Below are positions 33,667 through 42,590 of a stretch of 64,000 nt of DNA, piece by piece. The stretch comes from Reinekea marina (GTDB lineage Bacteria > Pseudomonadota > Gammaproteobacteria > Pseudomonadales > Natronospirillaceae): assembly GCF_030409715.1 (NCBI RefSeq), contig NZ_JAUFQI010000001.1, positions 3,088,501-3,152,500 of the forward strand, given 5' to 3'. The stretch's first letter is position 1, and each line of letters starts with the position of its first letter. The translations under genes and the position numbers were made by a program. The notes under the pieces were generated by a model. It was given only the letters and a program-made list of their open reading frames with translations, did no database searches and was not told the DNA's origin.

Positions 33667-35352
33667 ATGAAACAGCAAATCACACAATTGCTGGAAGCCG
33701 CAGCGCAAACGTTAAAAGACGACGGCTTCATCCCTGCAGAGCATGTTATTAACGTATCTGTCGATAACACTCGGGATAAAAGCCATGGTGATTTGGCAAC
33801 AAACCTTGCATTGACCTTAGCGAAACCTTGTAAAAGTAACCCGCGCGAAGTGGCTCAAAAATTAATAGATGCCCTGCCCAGCAATGACTTTGTAAGTAAA
33901 GTTGAGATCGCAGGACCCGGATTCATCAATTTTTACTTAGCCAGCGCCTCTAGCGCGGCCATCGTTGCTGACATTTTGGAACAAGCGGATAAGTTTGGTA
34001 CCAACACCAGCGGCGAAAACAAAAAAGTTCAAGTTGAGTTTGTGTCTGCAAACCCAACCGGCCCATTGCATGTTGGTCATGGCCGTGGTGCTGCCGTAGG
34101 CGATTCTATTTGCCGTTTATTGGCCGCAAATGGTTGGAACCCTACTCGTGAGTTTTATTACAATGATGCCGGCGCACAAATTAATAATCTAGCACTGTCC
34201 GTTCAGTCACGAGTGAAAGGCTTAACTCCTGAAGACGAGAGCTGGCCAGAAGATGGCTACCGTGGTCATTATATTTCTGATGTCGCGCAATCTTACTTAG
34301 CCGGCGACACCATCGTAGCCGACGATCGAAGCGTTGTCGGTAAAAAAGACCCCGACGATTTAGACGCTATTCAAGATTTTGCCGTAGCCTATTTGCGTCG
34401 CGAACAAGACCTTGATTTAAAAGCATTCGATGTGAAATTCGATGTCTACTTTTTAGAATCATCACTTTATTCCGAAGGGCTAGTAGAAGACACGGTGAAT
34501 CAACTCATCGCCAACAACTACACCTATGAAAAAGACGGCGCGCTTTGGTTAAAGACTACTGAGTTTGGTGACGATAAAGACCGCGTTATGCGTAAAAAAG
34601 AAGGTGGCTATACCTACTTTTTACCAGATGTGGCCTACCACAAAAATAAATTTGATCGTGGCTTTGACCGCGTCATTAATGAGCAAGGTGCCGATCATCA
34701 CAGCACCGTCACTCGAGTACGCGCAGGCATCCAAGCGCTGCAAGCCGGAATCCCTGAAGGCTTCCCTGAATACGTGCTACACCAAATGGTGTTAGTAATG
34801 CGTGGCGGCGAAGAAGTAAAACTGTCTAAACGAGCCGGCAGTTATGTAACCTTGCGTGATCTCATTGACGAAGTCGGTCGCGATGCAACCCGTTACTTCC
34901 TAGTATCAAGACGTGCCGATGCACAAATTACTTTTGATATTGATTTAGCGCGTTCAAAAAATAACGACAACCCCGTGTACTACATTCAATATGCGCACGC
35001 GCGCGTATTTGGCATGTTAAACAAACTCAAAGAACAAGGCATCGACTTTGATCAAGCGCTCGGCTTAGAAGCATTAGGTACACTCGATCTAGACGCTGAA
35101 CGTGAATTGATGACTCAGCTTCGAAAATACCCAGACGTAGTGAAAAACGCAGGCACCTCATTAGAGCCTGCGTCTATTGCAACCTACTTAAAAGACTTAG
35201 CGGGTTTATTCCACAGCTACTACAACAGCAACAAAATGTTGATAGACGATGCCAACGTAAGAAATGCACGCCTAGTTCTTTCTAGAGCTGTCGCGCAAGT
35301 CATAGCGAATGGTTTAGATTTATTAGGTGTTAGCGCACCTGAACAGATGTAA
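33667..35352 (+). CDS. argS: Arginyl-tRNA synthetase
   Basis: A 561-residue class I aminoacyl-tRNA synthetase charging tRNA-Arg. The N-terminal Add-1 domain precedes the HIGH-type motif HVGHGRGAAVGD (about residues 138-149). The KMSK-like motif is KLSKRAGSYVTL (about 385). The C-terminal DALR-type anticodon-binding domain ends the protein (LARSKNNDNPVYYIQYAHAR region onward). Length and motif order are normal. The order priA-argS-SPOR-hslV-hslU is conserved in pseudomonads and relatives. Confidence 0.97.
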   Translation: MKQQITQLLEAAAQTLKDDGFIPAEHVINVSVDNTRDKSHGDLATNLALTLAKPCKSNPREVAQKLIDALPSNDFVSKVEIAGPGFINFYLASASSAAIVADILEQADKFGTNTSGENKKVQVEFVSANPTGPLHVGHGRGAAVGDSICRLLAANGWNPTREFYYNDAGAQINNLALSVQSRVKGLTPEDESWPEDGYRGHYISDVAQSYLAGDTIVADDRSVVGKKDPDDLDAIQDFAVAYLRREQDLDLKAFDVKFDVYFLESSLYSEGLVEDTVNQLIANNYTYEKDGALWLKTTEFGDDKDRVMRKKEGGYTYFLPDVAYHKNKFDRGFDRVINEQGADHHSTVTRVRAGIQALQAGIPEGFPEYVLHQMVLVMRGGEEVKLSKRAGSYVTLRDLIDEVGRDATRYFLVSRRADAQITFDIDLARSKNNDNPVYYIQYAHARVFGMLNKLKEQGIDFDQALGLEALGTLDLDAERELMTQLRKYPDVVKNAGTSLEPASIATYLKDLAGLFHSYYNSNKMLIDDANVRNARLVLSRAVAQVIANGLDLLGVSAPEQM

Positions 35353-35362
35353 CTGAGGTCAA

Positions 35363-35992
35363 ATGTCTCGCGATTTTGCTCATAAGCCCAAGCAAGCTGA
35401 AACCAGCCGTATTCCAAAGTGGGTATGGCTATTTACCAGCATCGTAGCTGTTGGATTCGTTGGGTTTTTATATTTCCTAGCTAAAGTGCCACCTGCAGAA
35501 GGTGGCGCCGAAGCCGTGCGCGAACAATTTAATATAGCTCTGAAAGAATCGACCACAGAGACAGAACCGCAACCGGCACCTAAAATTGAGCAAGTTGAAG
35601 AAATAAAAGAAAAAACCGAAACGCTGAAGCAAGCCTTCGAATTTTATCAATTGCTGCAAGATGACGAAGTTCCCACCGTGGCACCGGAAGAAAAACCCGG
35701 TTCAAGTGCCACCGCAACAAACACAACACAATCCACCACCAGTGAACCACCTAAAGCCAAAAGTTGGATCATCCAAGTCGCCTCCTTTTCAAGAGTAGAT
35801 GACGCCGATCGATTACGTGCCGAATTGATACTCAATGGCCTCCCCAGTTCTAGCATAAACACAGTCAACCTAGGCGACAAAGGCACCTACCACCGAGTCG
35901 TCGTCGGCCCATTCGACAACCGATCCGCCCTCAACAAAGCTCAAGACAGACTTGCCGCTTTGAATCATCAGGTGATGGTACGGGCGCAGTAA
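35363..35992 (+). CDS. SPOR-domain cell division protein (FtsN-like)
   Basis: A 209-residue bitopic inner-membrane protein. A short basic cytoplasmic tail precedes one membrane helix (about residues 20-37, WVWLFTSIVAVGFVGFLYFL), an acidic/coiled linker (about 55-130), and a C-terminal SPOR domain (about 131-205, SWIIQVASFSRVDDADRLRA to VVVGPFDNRSALNKAQDRL) that binds denuded glycan strands at the septum. The layout and the argS-hslV neighbourhood match the FtsN-like gene of Pseudomonas-type genomes. The stop TAA is also the first bases of the heptamer array downstream. FtsN function is inferred. Confidence 0.82.
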   Translation: MSRDFAHKPKQAETSRIPKWVWLFTSIVAVGFVGFLYFLAKVPPAEGGAEAVREQFNIALKESTTETEPQPAPKIEQVEEIKEKTETLKQAFEFYQLLQDDEVPTVAPEEKPGSSATATNTTQSTTSEPPKAKSWIIQVASFSRVDDADRLRAELILNGLPSSSINTVNLGDKGTYHRVVVGPFDNRSALNKAQDRLAALNHQVMVRAQ

Positions 35993-36071
35993 GCTGCAAG
36001 CTGCAAGCTGCAAGCTGCAAGCTGCAAGCTGCAAGCTGCAAGCTGCAAGCTGCAAGCTGCAAGCTGCAAGC
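35991..36071 (+). repeat. Heptamer tandem array, (AAGCTGC)11
   Basis: Eleven perfect copies of AAGCTGC (35991-36067) plus AAGC, directly abutting the stop codon of the SPOR gene (the stop TAA supplies the first two A). There are no mismatches between copies, which suggests recent or ongoing slippage. The reverse-complement core GCAGCTTGCAGCT appears once in each 67-bp unit just downstream. Length 7 means copy changes would shift frame, but the array lies after the stop and does not affect the protein. Confidence 0.95.
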
Positions 36072-36376
36072 AAAACAAGAATATGAGCTTTCGCTCAAAA
36101 CACAATGTTTTTGTCTTTTGAATTTACTTGCAGCCTGCAGCTCAAAACTCGCAGTGCCTAAGGCACTGTTCTGCCCTATATCTCTTGAACTTACTCGCAG
36201 CTTGCAGCTCAAAACTCGCGGTGCCTAAAGCACCGTTCTGCCCTATATCTCTTGAACTTACTTGCAGCTTGCAGCTCAAAACTCGCGGTGCCTAAGGCAC
36301 CGTTCTCTAAACCGCCCTTTAAAAAAATACCCTTGCCCCCAAATAGGTTTTTGAATTCATTATTTTGGAACCCGTT
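35993..36376. other. Repeat-filled intergenic region between the SPOR gene and hslV
   Basis: 384 nt without a supported gene. It contains the heptamer array, a short segment with a small hairpin (GAGC-TTTC-GCTC, 36085-36096), two and two-thirds 67-bp tandem units and the hslV leader. Segment 36085-36125 shares GCTCAAAAC and a TCTTTTGAATTTACT-like end with the 67-bp unit, so it may be a decayed extra copy. Confidence 0.8.
36126..36306. repeat. 67-bp tandem units, each with an internal hairpin
   Basis: Units at 36126-36192, 36193-36259 and a truncated third at 36260-36306, spaced exactly 67 bp. Units 1 and 2 differ at only five positions. Each unit has a heptamer-like GCAGCyTGCAGCT, then CTCAAAACTCGC, then a hairpin at 36152-36168, 36219-36235 and 36286-36302. 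Arms are CAGTGCC/GGCACTG in unit 1 and CGGTGCC/GGCACCG in unit 3 around TAA, so one A-T pair is replaced by G-C. In unit 2 one arm base changes, leaving six pairs. The first two units continue with GTTCTGCCCTATATCTC. Confidence 0.92.
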
Positions 36377-36895
36377 ATGACCACGATTGTTTCTGTTCGC
36401 CGCAATGACCAAGTTGTTGTTGCTGGTGATGGTCAAGTTTCTCTTGGTAATACGGTCATGAAAGGCAATGCACGTAAGGTGCGTCGCCTTTATCACGATA
36501 AAGTGGTGGCTGGTTTTGCAGGCGGTACGGCCGATGCTTTTACGCTGTTCGAAAAATTTGAAGGCCATTTGCAGCAGCACAGCGGACATTTAACCCGCGC
36601 CGCCGTTGAACTTGCTAAAGAATGGCGAAGTGACCGAGCCTTGCGAAAACTCGAAGCTATGCTGATCGTTGCCGACAAAGAGGCCAGCCTGCTAATTTCA
36701 GGTACTGGCGATGTTGTCGAGCCAGAGCATGGCGTCGTTTCAATCGGCTCAGGTGGTAATTTCGCCATGGCTTCCGCCCGTGCACTGTATGAAAACACCG
36801 ATTTATCAGCTCAAGAGATTGCTGAAAAGTCACTCGAAATCGCCGCGGATATCTGCGTGTACACCAATCATAATACTGTTGTTGAAGTGCTTTAA
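36377..36895 (+). CDS. hslV: ATP-dependent protease peptidase subunit HslV
   Basis: A 172-residue threonine peptidase of the HslUV (ClpQY) protease. ATG 36377 is chosen because removal of Met exposes TTIVSVRR, the N-terminal catalytic Thr; the longer frame from 36365 would spoil this. [20 protein letters not shown] and [16 protein letters not shown] are family signatures. It forms two hexameric rings capped by HslU, encoded 27 nt downstream. It is separated from the SPOR gene by the repeat region, so repeats would lie in its upstream leader or promoter area. Confidence 0.97.
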   Translation: MTTIVSVRRNDQVVVAGDGQVSLGNTVMKGNARKVRRLYHDKVVAGFAGGTADAFTLFEKFEGHLQQHSGHLTRAAVELAKEWRSDRALRKLEAMLIVADKEASLLISGTGDVVEPEHGVVSIGSGGNFAMASARALYENTDLSAQEIAEKSLEIAADICVYTNHNTVVEVL

Positions 36896-36922
36896 GCGCT
36901 TCTATTGAACATCGAGGTAAGT

Positions 36923-38254
36923 ATGTCGATCATGACCCCGCGCGAAATCGTGCATGAACTGGATAAACACATTATTGGCCAAGACGACGCAAAGCGAGCC
37001 GTTGCCATAGCCTTACGAAACCGCTGGCGCCGAATGCAGCTTGATGAGCGTATGCGAGACGAAATTTCACCCAAGAATATTTTAATGATAGGTCCAACGG
37101 GTGTCGGAAAAACTGAAATTGCACGTCGATTAGCCAAGCTTTCTAACGCACCCTTTATTAAAGTAGAAGCCACAAAATTCACTGAAGTAGGTTACGTAGG
37201 CCGAGACGTTGAATCGATTATTCGTGACTTGGTTGAAACTGGCATCAAAATGCTGCGTGAGCACGAAATGAATGCCGCAAAACCACGTGCACAAGACGCC
37301 GCGGAAGATCGAATCTTAGATATTTTATTGCCAGCACCTCGAAACGCCCAAGGTGATGCCGAATCTACCGATACTAACTCTAGTACCCGCCAAGTGTTCC
37401 GTAAAAAATTACGCCAAGGCGATCTGGACGATAAAGAAATTGAGTTAGAGCTGGCACAAAACTCTGTCGGAGTTGAAATCATGGCGCCTCCAGGCATGGA
37501 AGACATGACCAGCCAGCTGCAAAGTATGTTTTCAAATATGGGCAATCAAAAAACCCAAAAACGAAAGTTACCCATAAAAGAAGCGTTAAAACTACTCACC
37601 GATGAAGAAGCCGCAAAATTAGTCAATGAAGATGACCTTAAGCAACGCGCGCTGACGGCCGTTGAACAAAACGGCATTGTATTTATTGATGAAATTGACA
37701 AAATCGCTAAAAACGAAAATCGTGGTGGTGGCGATGTCAGTCGAGAAGGCGTTCAACGCGATTTGCTGCCACTTATTGAAGGCTGCACCATTAATACCAA
37801 ATATGGCATGGTGAAAACGGACCATATTTTATTTATTGGCAGCGGTGCATTTCACTTTTCTAAGCCCAGTGATCTCATTCCAGAACTTCAGGGTCGATTA
37901 CCGATTCGAGTTAACCTGCAAGCCTTAACACCGAATGACTTCAAACGAATTTTAACCGAGCCCGATTATGCCATCACCGAACAGTACGCGGCACTATTAG
38001 GCGCAGAAGGGCTGACGGTCACCTTTACTGACGACGCCATTGAGGCCATCGCCAATACGGCTTTCGATGTAAACGAAAGCACCGAAAACATAGGCGCGCG
38101 CCGGTTACATACTATTATGGAACGCTTATTTGAAGAAGCGTCTTACAACGCCAGTGAACGAAACGGACAAACCTTAGAAGTGACCGCTCAAATGGTTAAA
38201 GACACCTTGTCTGAATTGGCTCAAAACGAAGATCTAAGCCGCTTTATTCTTTAA
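36923..38254 (+). CDS. hslU: ATP-dependent protease ATPase subunit HslU
   Basis: A 443-residue AAA+ unfoldase. ATG 36923 follows GAGG at 5 nt; an upstream TTG frame at 36905 is not needed. [20 protein letters not shown] is the family start. Walker A is [15 protein letters not shown] (about residues 57-71), Walker [12 protein letters not shown], and the C-terminal [15 protein letters not shown] tail inserts into HslV. The intermediate I-domain (about 110-240) is present. Partner: HslV, in the same operon. Confidence 0.97.
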   Translation: MSIMTPREIVHELDKHIIGQDDAKRAVAIALRNRWRRMQLDERMRDEISPKNILMIGPTGVGKTEIARRLAKLSNAPFIKVEATKFTEVGYVGRDVESIIRDLVETGIKMLREHEMNAAKPRAQDAAEDRILDILLPAPRNAQGDAESTDTNSSTRQVFRKKLRQGDLDDKEIELELAQNSVGVEIMAPPGMEDMTSQLQSMFSNMGNQKTQKRKLPIKEALKLLTDEEAAKLVNEDDLKQRALTAVEQNGIVFIDEIDKIAKNENRGGGDVSREGVQRDLLPLIEGCTINTKYGMVKTDHILFIGSGAFHFSKPSDLIPELQGRLPIRVNLQALTPNDFKRILTEPDYAITEQYAALLGAEGLTVTFTDDAIEAIANTAFDVNESTENIGARRLHTIMERLFEEASYNASERNGQTLEVTAQMVKDTLSELAQNEDLSRFIL

Positions 38255-38332
38255 CGCACAAAGCTTAGCTTTCAGCTACGCGCAGCTTTAACGTCTGTAA
38301 ATCAAACTTACATTCGGTTAGAGCTGCGCTAT

Positions 38333-38356
38333 TATGGCTTCAACTGTAAAGCCATA
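38333..38356 (+). other. Hairpin downstream of hslU
   Basis: TATGGCTT (38333-38340) and AAGCCATA (38349-38356) form an 8-bp stem with an 8-nt loop in the 145-nt gap before the DUF971 gene. A second, long-loop pair (GCGCAGCT 38280-38287 with AGCTGCGC 38322-38329) lies just before it. Neither has a T-tract. Confidence 0.4.
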
Positions 38357-38399
38357 AACTCCATGCTTCGCTCAGGTAAATACAAGATAGAGACTCCCG

Positions 38400-38786
38400 A
38401 TGAATCAGGCACCAACGAAAATTGACTACCAACAGAGTACGGCATTACTCCGCATAGAGTGGCCAGATGGCAAGCAAGCCGAGTTAAGTGCAGAGTTTTT
38501 GCGCGTTCACTCGCCTTCGGCCGAAGTGCGCGGTCATGGAATCGGTCAAGAAACGCTTCAAACCGGTAAAAAGAATGTCGAAATTAGTAAAATAGAAGCC
38601 ACTGGGCGTTACGCTATCAAAATTACCTTTAGTGATGGCCACGATACTGGCTTGTACGATTGGGGTTATCTAAAAAAACTGTGTGACGAGAAAGACAAAT
38701 ATTGGCAAACTTATCTCGAAAAACTCAGTAAAGCGAAGGAATCGCGAGAATCCAAATTTATCGACATCACCCAGTTGAACTCCTGA
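38400..38786 (+). CDS. DUF971 (gamma-butyrobetaine hydroxylase N-terminal-like) protein
   Basis: A 128-residue protein made of one DUF971/GBBH-like N-terminal domain (residues about 8-95). Diagnostic pieces are LLRIEWPDGKQAELSAEFLR, then VEISKIEATGRYAIKITFSD and GHDTGLYDWGYLKKLC. Family members bind metal or Fe-S partners in some cases, but the role of the stand-alone protein is unknown. It commonly follows hslU in gammaproteobacteria, as here. Confidence 0.85.
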   Translation: MNQAPTKIDYQQSTALLRIEWPDGKQAELSAEFLRVHSPSAEVRGHGIGQETLQTGKKNVEISKIEATGRYAIKITFSDGHDTGLYDWGYLKKLCDEKDKYWQTYLEKLSKAKESRESKFIDITQLNS

Positions 38787-38855
38787 GCCTAATCTGCCTT
38801 GGGGTTTTGATTCGCTTGATTTACCATTAACGCAATCTCTTTGAGTACACCTTTC

Positions 38856-40322
38856 ATGAAATATACCGATCTACGTGATTTTATTAATGTTTTAGAGCAG
38901 CGTGGTGAATTAAAGCGCATAAAAACGTCTGTTGATCCACATCTAGAAATGACAGAACTGTGCGATCGAGTATTAAGACAAAAAGGTCCGGCCCTACTCT
39001 TCGAAAACCCAACAAACCACTCCATGCCTGTACTCGGCAACTTGTTCGGAACACCAGAACGTGTGGCATTAGGCATGGGCGCTGAATCAACTCAAGAACT
39101 GCGTGAAATCGGAAAGCTACTGGCTTATTTAAAAGAGCCCGAGCCACCAGCCGGCTTAAAAGACGCTTGGCAAAAAGTACCTTTGTTGAAAAAGGTGCTC
39201 AGCATGGCACCAAAAACGCTTAAGAAAGGACCTTGCCAAGAAAACATCATTGAAGGCCCTGATGTAGATTTAGGAGTACTTCCCGTTTGGACGTGTTGGC
39301 CAGAAGATGCTGCACCACTGGTCACATGGCCACTTGTCATAACCCAGGGCCCACAAGGCGGTCGAACGAATCTTGGCATATATCGCCAACAGGTCATTGG
39401 AAAAAACAAACTCATCATGCGCTGGTTATCGCATCGCGGTGGAGCATTAGATTATCAAGCCTGGCAACATGAGCACCCTGGCGAGCCTTTTCCTGTCGCT
39501 GTTGCTCTTGGAGCCGACCCCGCGACCATCTTAGGAGCGGTTACCCCAGTGCCTGATACCTTATCGGAATACGCTTTTGCAGGGCTTTTACGAGACAGCA
39601 AAACCGAATTAGTGAAATGCAAACTTCATGATTTAAAAGTACCGGCCAGTGCAGAAATAATTCTAGAAGGCTATATTTATCCAGGCGAGACGGCCCCTGA
39701 AGGACCTTATGGCGATCATACGGGTTACTACAATGAAGTTGATGAGTTTCCCGTCTTTACCGTAGAGTGCATCACGCACAGAGACGACCCGATATATCAC
39801 AGCACCTATACCGGCAGGCCACCGGATGAACCGGCCGTTTTAGGGGTAGCATTGAATGAAGTCTTTGTGCCTATTCTTCAAAAGCAGTTTCCTGAAATTA
39901 TCGATTTTTACTTACCTCCGGAAGGATGCTCGTATCGCATGGCGGTGATAAGTATTAAGAAGCAATACCCTGGGCATGCAAAACGCGTCATGTTAGGCAC
40001 TTGGTCATTCTTGCGGCAATTTATGTACACAAAATTCGTCATTGTTGTTGATGAAGATGTAAACCCAAGAGACTGGAACGACGTTATTTGGGCCATTACA
40101 ACCCGCATGGACCCTTCTCGAGACACTACGTTGATTGATAATACCCCTATCGATTATTTAGACTTTGCCAGCCCGGTCTCTGGACTAGGCTCTAAAATGG
40201 GCATGGATGCAACGAATAAATGGCCAGGCGAAACGGATCGAGAATGGGGGCGCCCTATTGTAAAAGACCCTGCTACCGTTGCTAGGGTTGACTCAATCAT
40301 GCGCGAATTGGGTGACATTTAG
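38856..40322 (+). CDS. ubiD: 4-hydroxy-3-polyprenylbenzoate decarboxylase UbiD
   Basis: A 488-residue UbiD decarboxylase, which uses prenylated FMN (made by UbiX) to decarboxylate the ubiquinone precursor. The start ATG 38856 gives [20 protein letters not shown], collinear with E. coli UbiD. Conserved pieces include [40 protein letters not shown] (the E and D of the active site), and [20 protein letters not shown]. It completes a ubiquinone set with ubiH and ubiI at 9.6-12 kb. A weak AT-rich hairpin plus T run overlaps its stop. Confidence 0.96.
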   Translation: MKYTDLRDFINVLEQRGELKRIKTSVDPHLEMTELCDRVLRQKGPALLFENPTNHSMPVLGNLFGTPERVALGMGAESTQELREIGKLLAYLKEPEPPAGLKDAWQKVPLLKKVLSMAPKTLKKGPCQENIIEGPDVDLGVLPVWTCWPEDAAPLVTWPLVITQGPQGGRTNLGIYRQQVIGKNKLIMRWLSHRGGALDYQAWQHEHPGEPFPVAVALGADPATILGAVTPVPDTLSEYAFAGLLRDSKTELVKCKLHDLKVPASAEIILEGYIYPGETAPEGPYGDHTGYYNEVDEFPVFTVECITHRDDPIYHSTYTGRPPDEPAVLGVALNEVFVPILQKQFPEIIDFYLPPEGCSYRMAVISIKKQYPGHAKRVMLGTWSFLRQFMYTKFVIVVDEDVNPRDWNDVIWAITTRMDPSRDTTLIDNTPIDYLDFASPVSGLGSKMGMDATNKWPGETDREWGRPIVKDPATVARVDSIMRELGDI

Positions 40323-40341
40323 AGAACTGGCTCTATTTTTT
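40320..40341 (+). terminator. Weak candidate terminator of ubiD
   Basis: TAGAG, loop AACTGG, CTCTA followed by TTTTTT. The stem is only 5 bp and includes the ubiD stop codon, so efficiency is doubtful. Confidence 0.3.
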
Positions 40342-40425
40342 GCGCACAAGGTCAATTAATTGTGGCTATTTTTCTGCACCTGACTATAATTTCTGACCAA
40401 CAGGTCAAATAGAGTTTTAGGTGTT

Positions 40426-40665
40426 ATGGAATCAATTACATTAATCGACTGGTATGGGTATTTAGGGTCGCTTATTATTGCAGTGTCGCTCACAATGTCA
40501 GACATAAAACGTCTGCGTTGGATAAACATGCTCGGTGCAGGTATGTTTGCAAGCTATGGCTTTATCATTTCAGCTTGGCCTGTTTTTGCGCTCAATGGTT
40601 TTATTGTGCTTATTAATATTTATCACATCTACGTCTTATACCGACGCCCTGTACCACAATCTTAA
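40426..40665 (+). CDS. Small inner-membrane protein, YgjV-like
   Basis: A 79-residue protein with three hydrophobic segments (about residues 8-23, 34-50, 52-72). The start (IDWYGYLGSLIIAVSLTMSD) and the motif LRWINMLGAGMFASYGFIIS resemble bacterial YgjV-type small membrane proteins. Function unknown. It lies between ubiD and the flavin reductase, 37 nt before the latter. Confidence 0.65.
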   Translation: MESITLIDWYGYLGSLIIAVSLTMSDIKRLRWINMLGAGMFASYGFIISAWPVFALNGFIVLINIYHIYVLYRRPVPQS

Positions 40666-40701
40666 GCTAAGGGCATCGCCTTCTGATTCGAACTTTGTAT
40701 A

Positions 40702-41448
40702 ATGGCAACATTGTACAATACCGACTGGAGAAGCCTGTTGCCTAATTCGACGATTGCGACCGTTCATGATCTTAAACTTATGAGCGGTAAAGTCTGGCAA
40801 GTATTACTCAAACCCCTTGAGCCTTACCCATTCGAAGCTGGGCAATTTACCGAGCTGCTGATAGAGGGTTATCAATATCTATATTTCACCATTGCTTCAG
40901 CGCCTAACAGCCCTTGTATAGAGTTGCACGTTCAAGGCGGCACAGAAACTAATGATCAACTCATTGAACATTTGCGTCAGCATGGCTCCGTAGAATTAGC
41001 ACCCGCCGGCGGACGTTGTATTTTACCCTCGCTTCCAACCGAACAAAGCCCATTACTGCTTATCGCTTCTGGCACTGGTTTTAGCCAAGTGAAGTCGATT
41101 GTAGAAGACTGCATAGATCGTCACTGTAATCGTCAAATTCATATTTATTGGGCAAGTTACAAACTCAGCCAGTTGTACATGCTCGAAAAAGCCGAAGCCT
41201 GGGCCGACCAACACCCAAATATTCATTTAGCGGCGCTTATTTCTGAACACAGCCATTGGGAAGACAATCACCAGATGTTACTGCACAGTATTTTGTCTGA
41301 GCAGTCGGCCTTAAAATCGGCACAAGCTATTATCTGCGGCTCACCTAAAATGGTGTATACACTATTTGATTCTTTGATTGAAAAAGGTTGCCGAGAACAG
41401 CACATCCTCAGTGATGTGTTTGATTTCGCTCCACGGGAGTCATCATGA
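40702..41448 (+). CDS. fre: NAD(P)H-flavin reductase, Fre-like
   Basis: A 248-residue ferredoxin-NADP reductase fold protein. The flavin-binding part has FEAGQFTELLI and YLYFTIASAPNSP (RxYS-like site). The nucleotide-binding part has LLLIASGTGFSQVKSIVE and the late IICGSPKMVYTLFDSLIEKG. This is the Fre/LuxG pattern. ubiD-fre adjacency is known in enterobacteria, and Fre-type enzymes supply reduced flavin, which UbiX needs. The N-terminus is about 20 residues longer than E. coli Fre. It overlaps the TrmB-type regulator gene (ATGA). Confidence 0.8.
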   Translation: MATLYNTDWRSLLPNSTIATVHDLKLMSGKVWQVLLKPLEPYPFEAGQFTELLIEGYQYLYFTIASAPNSPCIELHVQGGTETNDQLIEHLRQHGSVELAPAGGRCILPSLPTEQSPLLLIASGTGFSQVKSIVEDCIDRHCNRQIHIYWASYKLSQLYMLEKAEAWADQHPNIHLAALISEHSHWEDNHQMLLHSILSEQSALKSAQAIICGSPKMVYTLFDSLIEKGCREQHILSDVFDFAPRESS

Positions 41449-42191
41449 ATACCGCCGAAGTTTTACGCGTATTCGGCTTAGAGCCTCGTGAAACACGCAT
41501 TTACTTAGCGCTTTTGGAATCAGGCCCTGCTTCTATTCGTGATGTCGCTGACCGCTCAGGTATTAACCGTGGAACCACTCACGAACTGCTAAAGCGTATG
41601 CAGCATAAGGGTGTGGTCAGCTATTTTCCAAAAGGAAAGCGTCGGCACTTTCGCGCTGAGCCGCCATCACGATTAAAAGAACTGGCGTTAAACCATCAGA
41701 ATCAAGTTTCTGAAGCAATGGAGCTTTTAGAAGACAAGGTCATCCCGCAACTTTCGCACTTACAACCTATTACCGGGAATGCCGATGTTCATTACTACGA
41801 AGGTGACGATGGTATTGAGTTTGTTTTAAAAGACATTCTAAGCACTGTCAGTGATCAGCCAAACAAAACTTACTGCGTTTATTCCGCAAAAGCCATACGA
41901 CGCCACCTGTATCGACCGTTTCCGAACTATACGCGTGCGCGGGTAAAGTTAGGTATCAATGTGAAAGTAATTGCTATCGGAGAAGGCGGTCGGGATGCGC
42001 CGCTTGCCGATCGAAAATGGATTGATGAAAAGTCCAGTGAAAATGCGGGCTCATACATTGCCATTTACCCACCCAAAGTAGCGCTCATTAGCTTGAGCGA
42101 TGGCGACCTTCCAACCGCTGTGGTTATCCAGTCGCCGACAATTGCCAATACGCATCAGGTGATTTTTAACACCCTATGGCAAACGTTATAG
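41445..42191 (+). CDS. TrmB-family transcriptional regulator
   Basis: A 248-residue regulator. The N-terminal winged helix (residues about 1-70, GLEPRETRIYLALLESGPAS, then SGINRGTTHELLKRMQHKGV and PKGKRRHFRAEPP) is the TrmB type common in archaea. A helix follows, then a C-terminal effector-like domain (ADVHYYEGDDGIEFVLKDIL, later VKLGINVKVIAIGEGG) similar to the PLD-like part of these regulators. The target and effector are unknown. It is translationally coupled to fre (ATGA overlap). Its last 6 nt overlap the end of convergent cdd. Confidence 0.75.
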   Translation: MNTAEVLRVFGLEPRETRIYLALLESGPASIRDVADRSGINRGTTHELLKRMQHKGVVSYFPKGKRRHFRAEPPSRLKELALNHQNQVSEAMELLEDKVIPQLSHLQPITGNADVHYYEGDDGIEFVLKDILSTVSDQPNKTYCVYSAKAIRRHLYRPFPNYTRARVKLGINVKVIAIGEGGRDAPLADRKWIDEKSSENAGSYIAIYPPKVALISLSDGDLPTAVVIQSPTIANTHQVIFNTLWQTL

Positions 42192-42581
42192 TAAGGTGAA
42201 GCTGTCAGGCAATAGCTCAGCTACTGTCCAAGTTTTTGACTGACCTTTGCCATTAAAAGAAGTCACCTTAGCTTGTTGAGACATGAATTCACTCATGACT
42301 TGGCGACACGCACCACAAGGTGACGCAACTTCATCGGTATCGACAAAAATCACGACCTCTGTAATGTCTCCGGGTCTTGCACCATTAACAACAGCGGTGG
42401 TTATAGCATTTCGTTCCGCACATAAGGTGACGGGGTAGGCTGCATTTTCAACATTACACCCTAAAATTGTGTCACCTTGTTTGGTCGTTATAGCCGCACC
42501 GACAGAGAATTTACTGTAAGGCGTATAGGCTCGTTCTGCCGCCTGTTTAGCCAGTGGCAAAAGTGTTTGCTCTGTGCTCAT
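42186..42581 (-). CDS. cdd: Cytidine deaminase
   Basis: A 131-residue short (tetrameric) cytidine deaminase converting cytidine and deoxycytidine to uridine forms. The zinc site is CAERNAI with CGACRQV, i.e. the three-cysteine form, and the catalytic Glu lies in CAE. PYSKFSVGAAI near the start is also typical. It follows deoD by 9 nt, so the two form a nucleoside salvage operon. Confidence 0.95.
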   Translation of the reverse strand: MSTEQTLLPLAKQAAERAYTPYSKFSVGAAITTKQGDTILGCNVENAAYPVTLCAERNAITTAVVNGARPGDITEVVIFVDTDEVASPCGACRQVMSEFMSQQAKVTSFNGKGQSKTWTVAELLPDSFTLL

Positions 42582-42590
42582 AATGATCCC

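Noticed and set aside
35991..36306. CRISPR array
   Set aside because: The heptamers have no spacers and the 67-bp units are contiguous tandem copies without unique spacers; no cas genes are nearby.
36365..36376. Upstream hslV start
   Set aside because: It would place extra residues before the catalytic N-terminal threonine.
35870..36589. Minus-strand open frames with repeated LQLAACS-type peptides across the heptamer array
   Set aside because: They are translations of the AAGCTGC array and the 67-bp units in antisense, overlap the SPOR and hslV genes, and resemble no protein family.
40698..40703. TATAAT just before the flavin reductase gene
   Set aside because: It overlaps the ATG at 40702, so it cannot be the -10 box for that start unless translation starts much later; probably chance.
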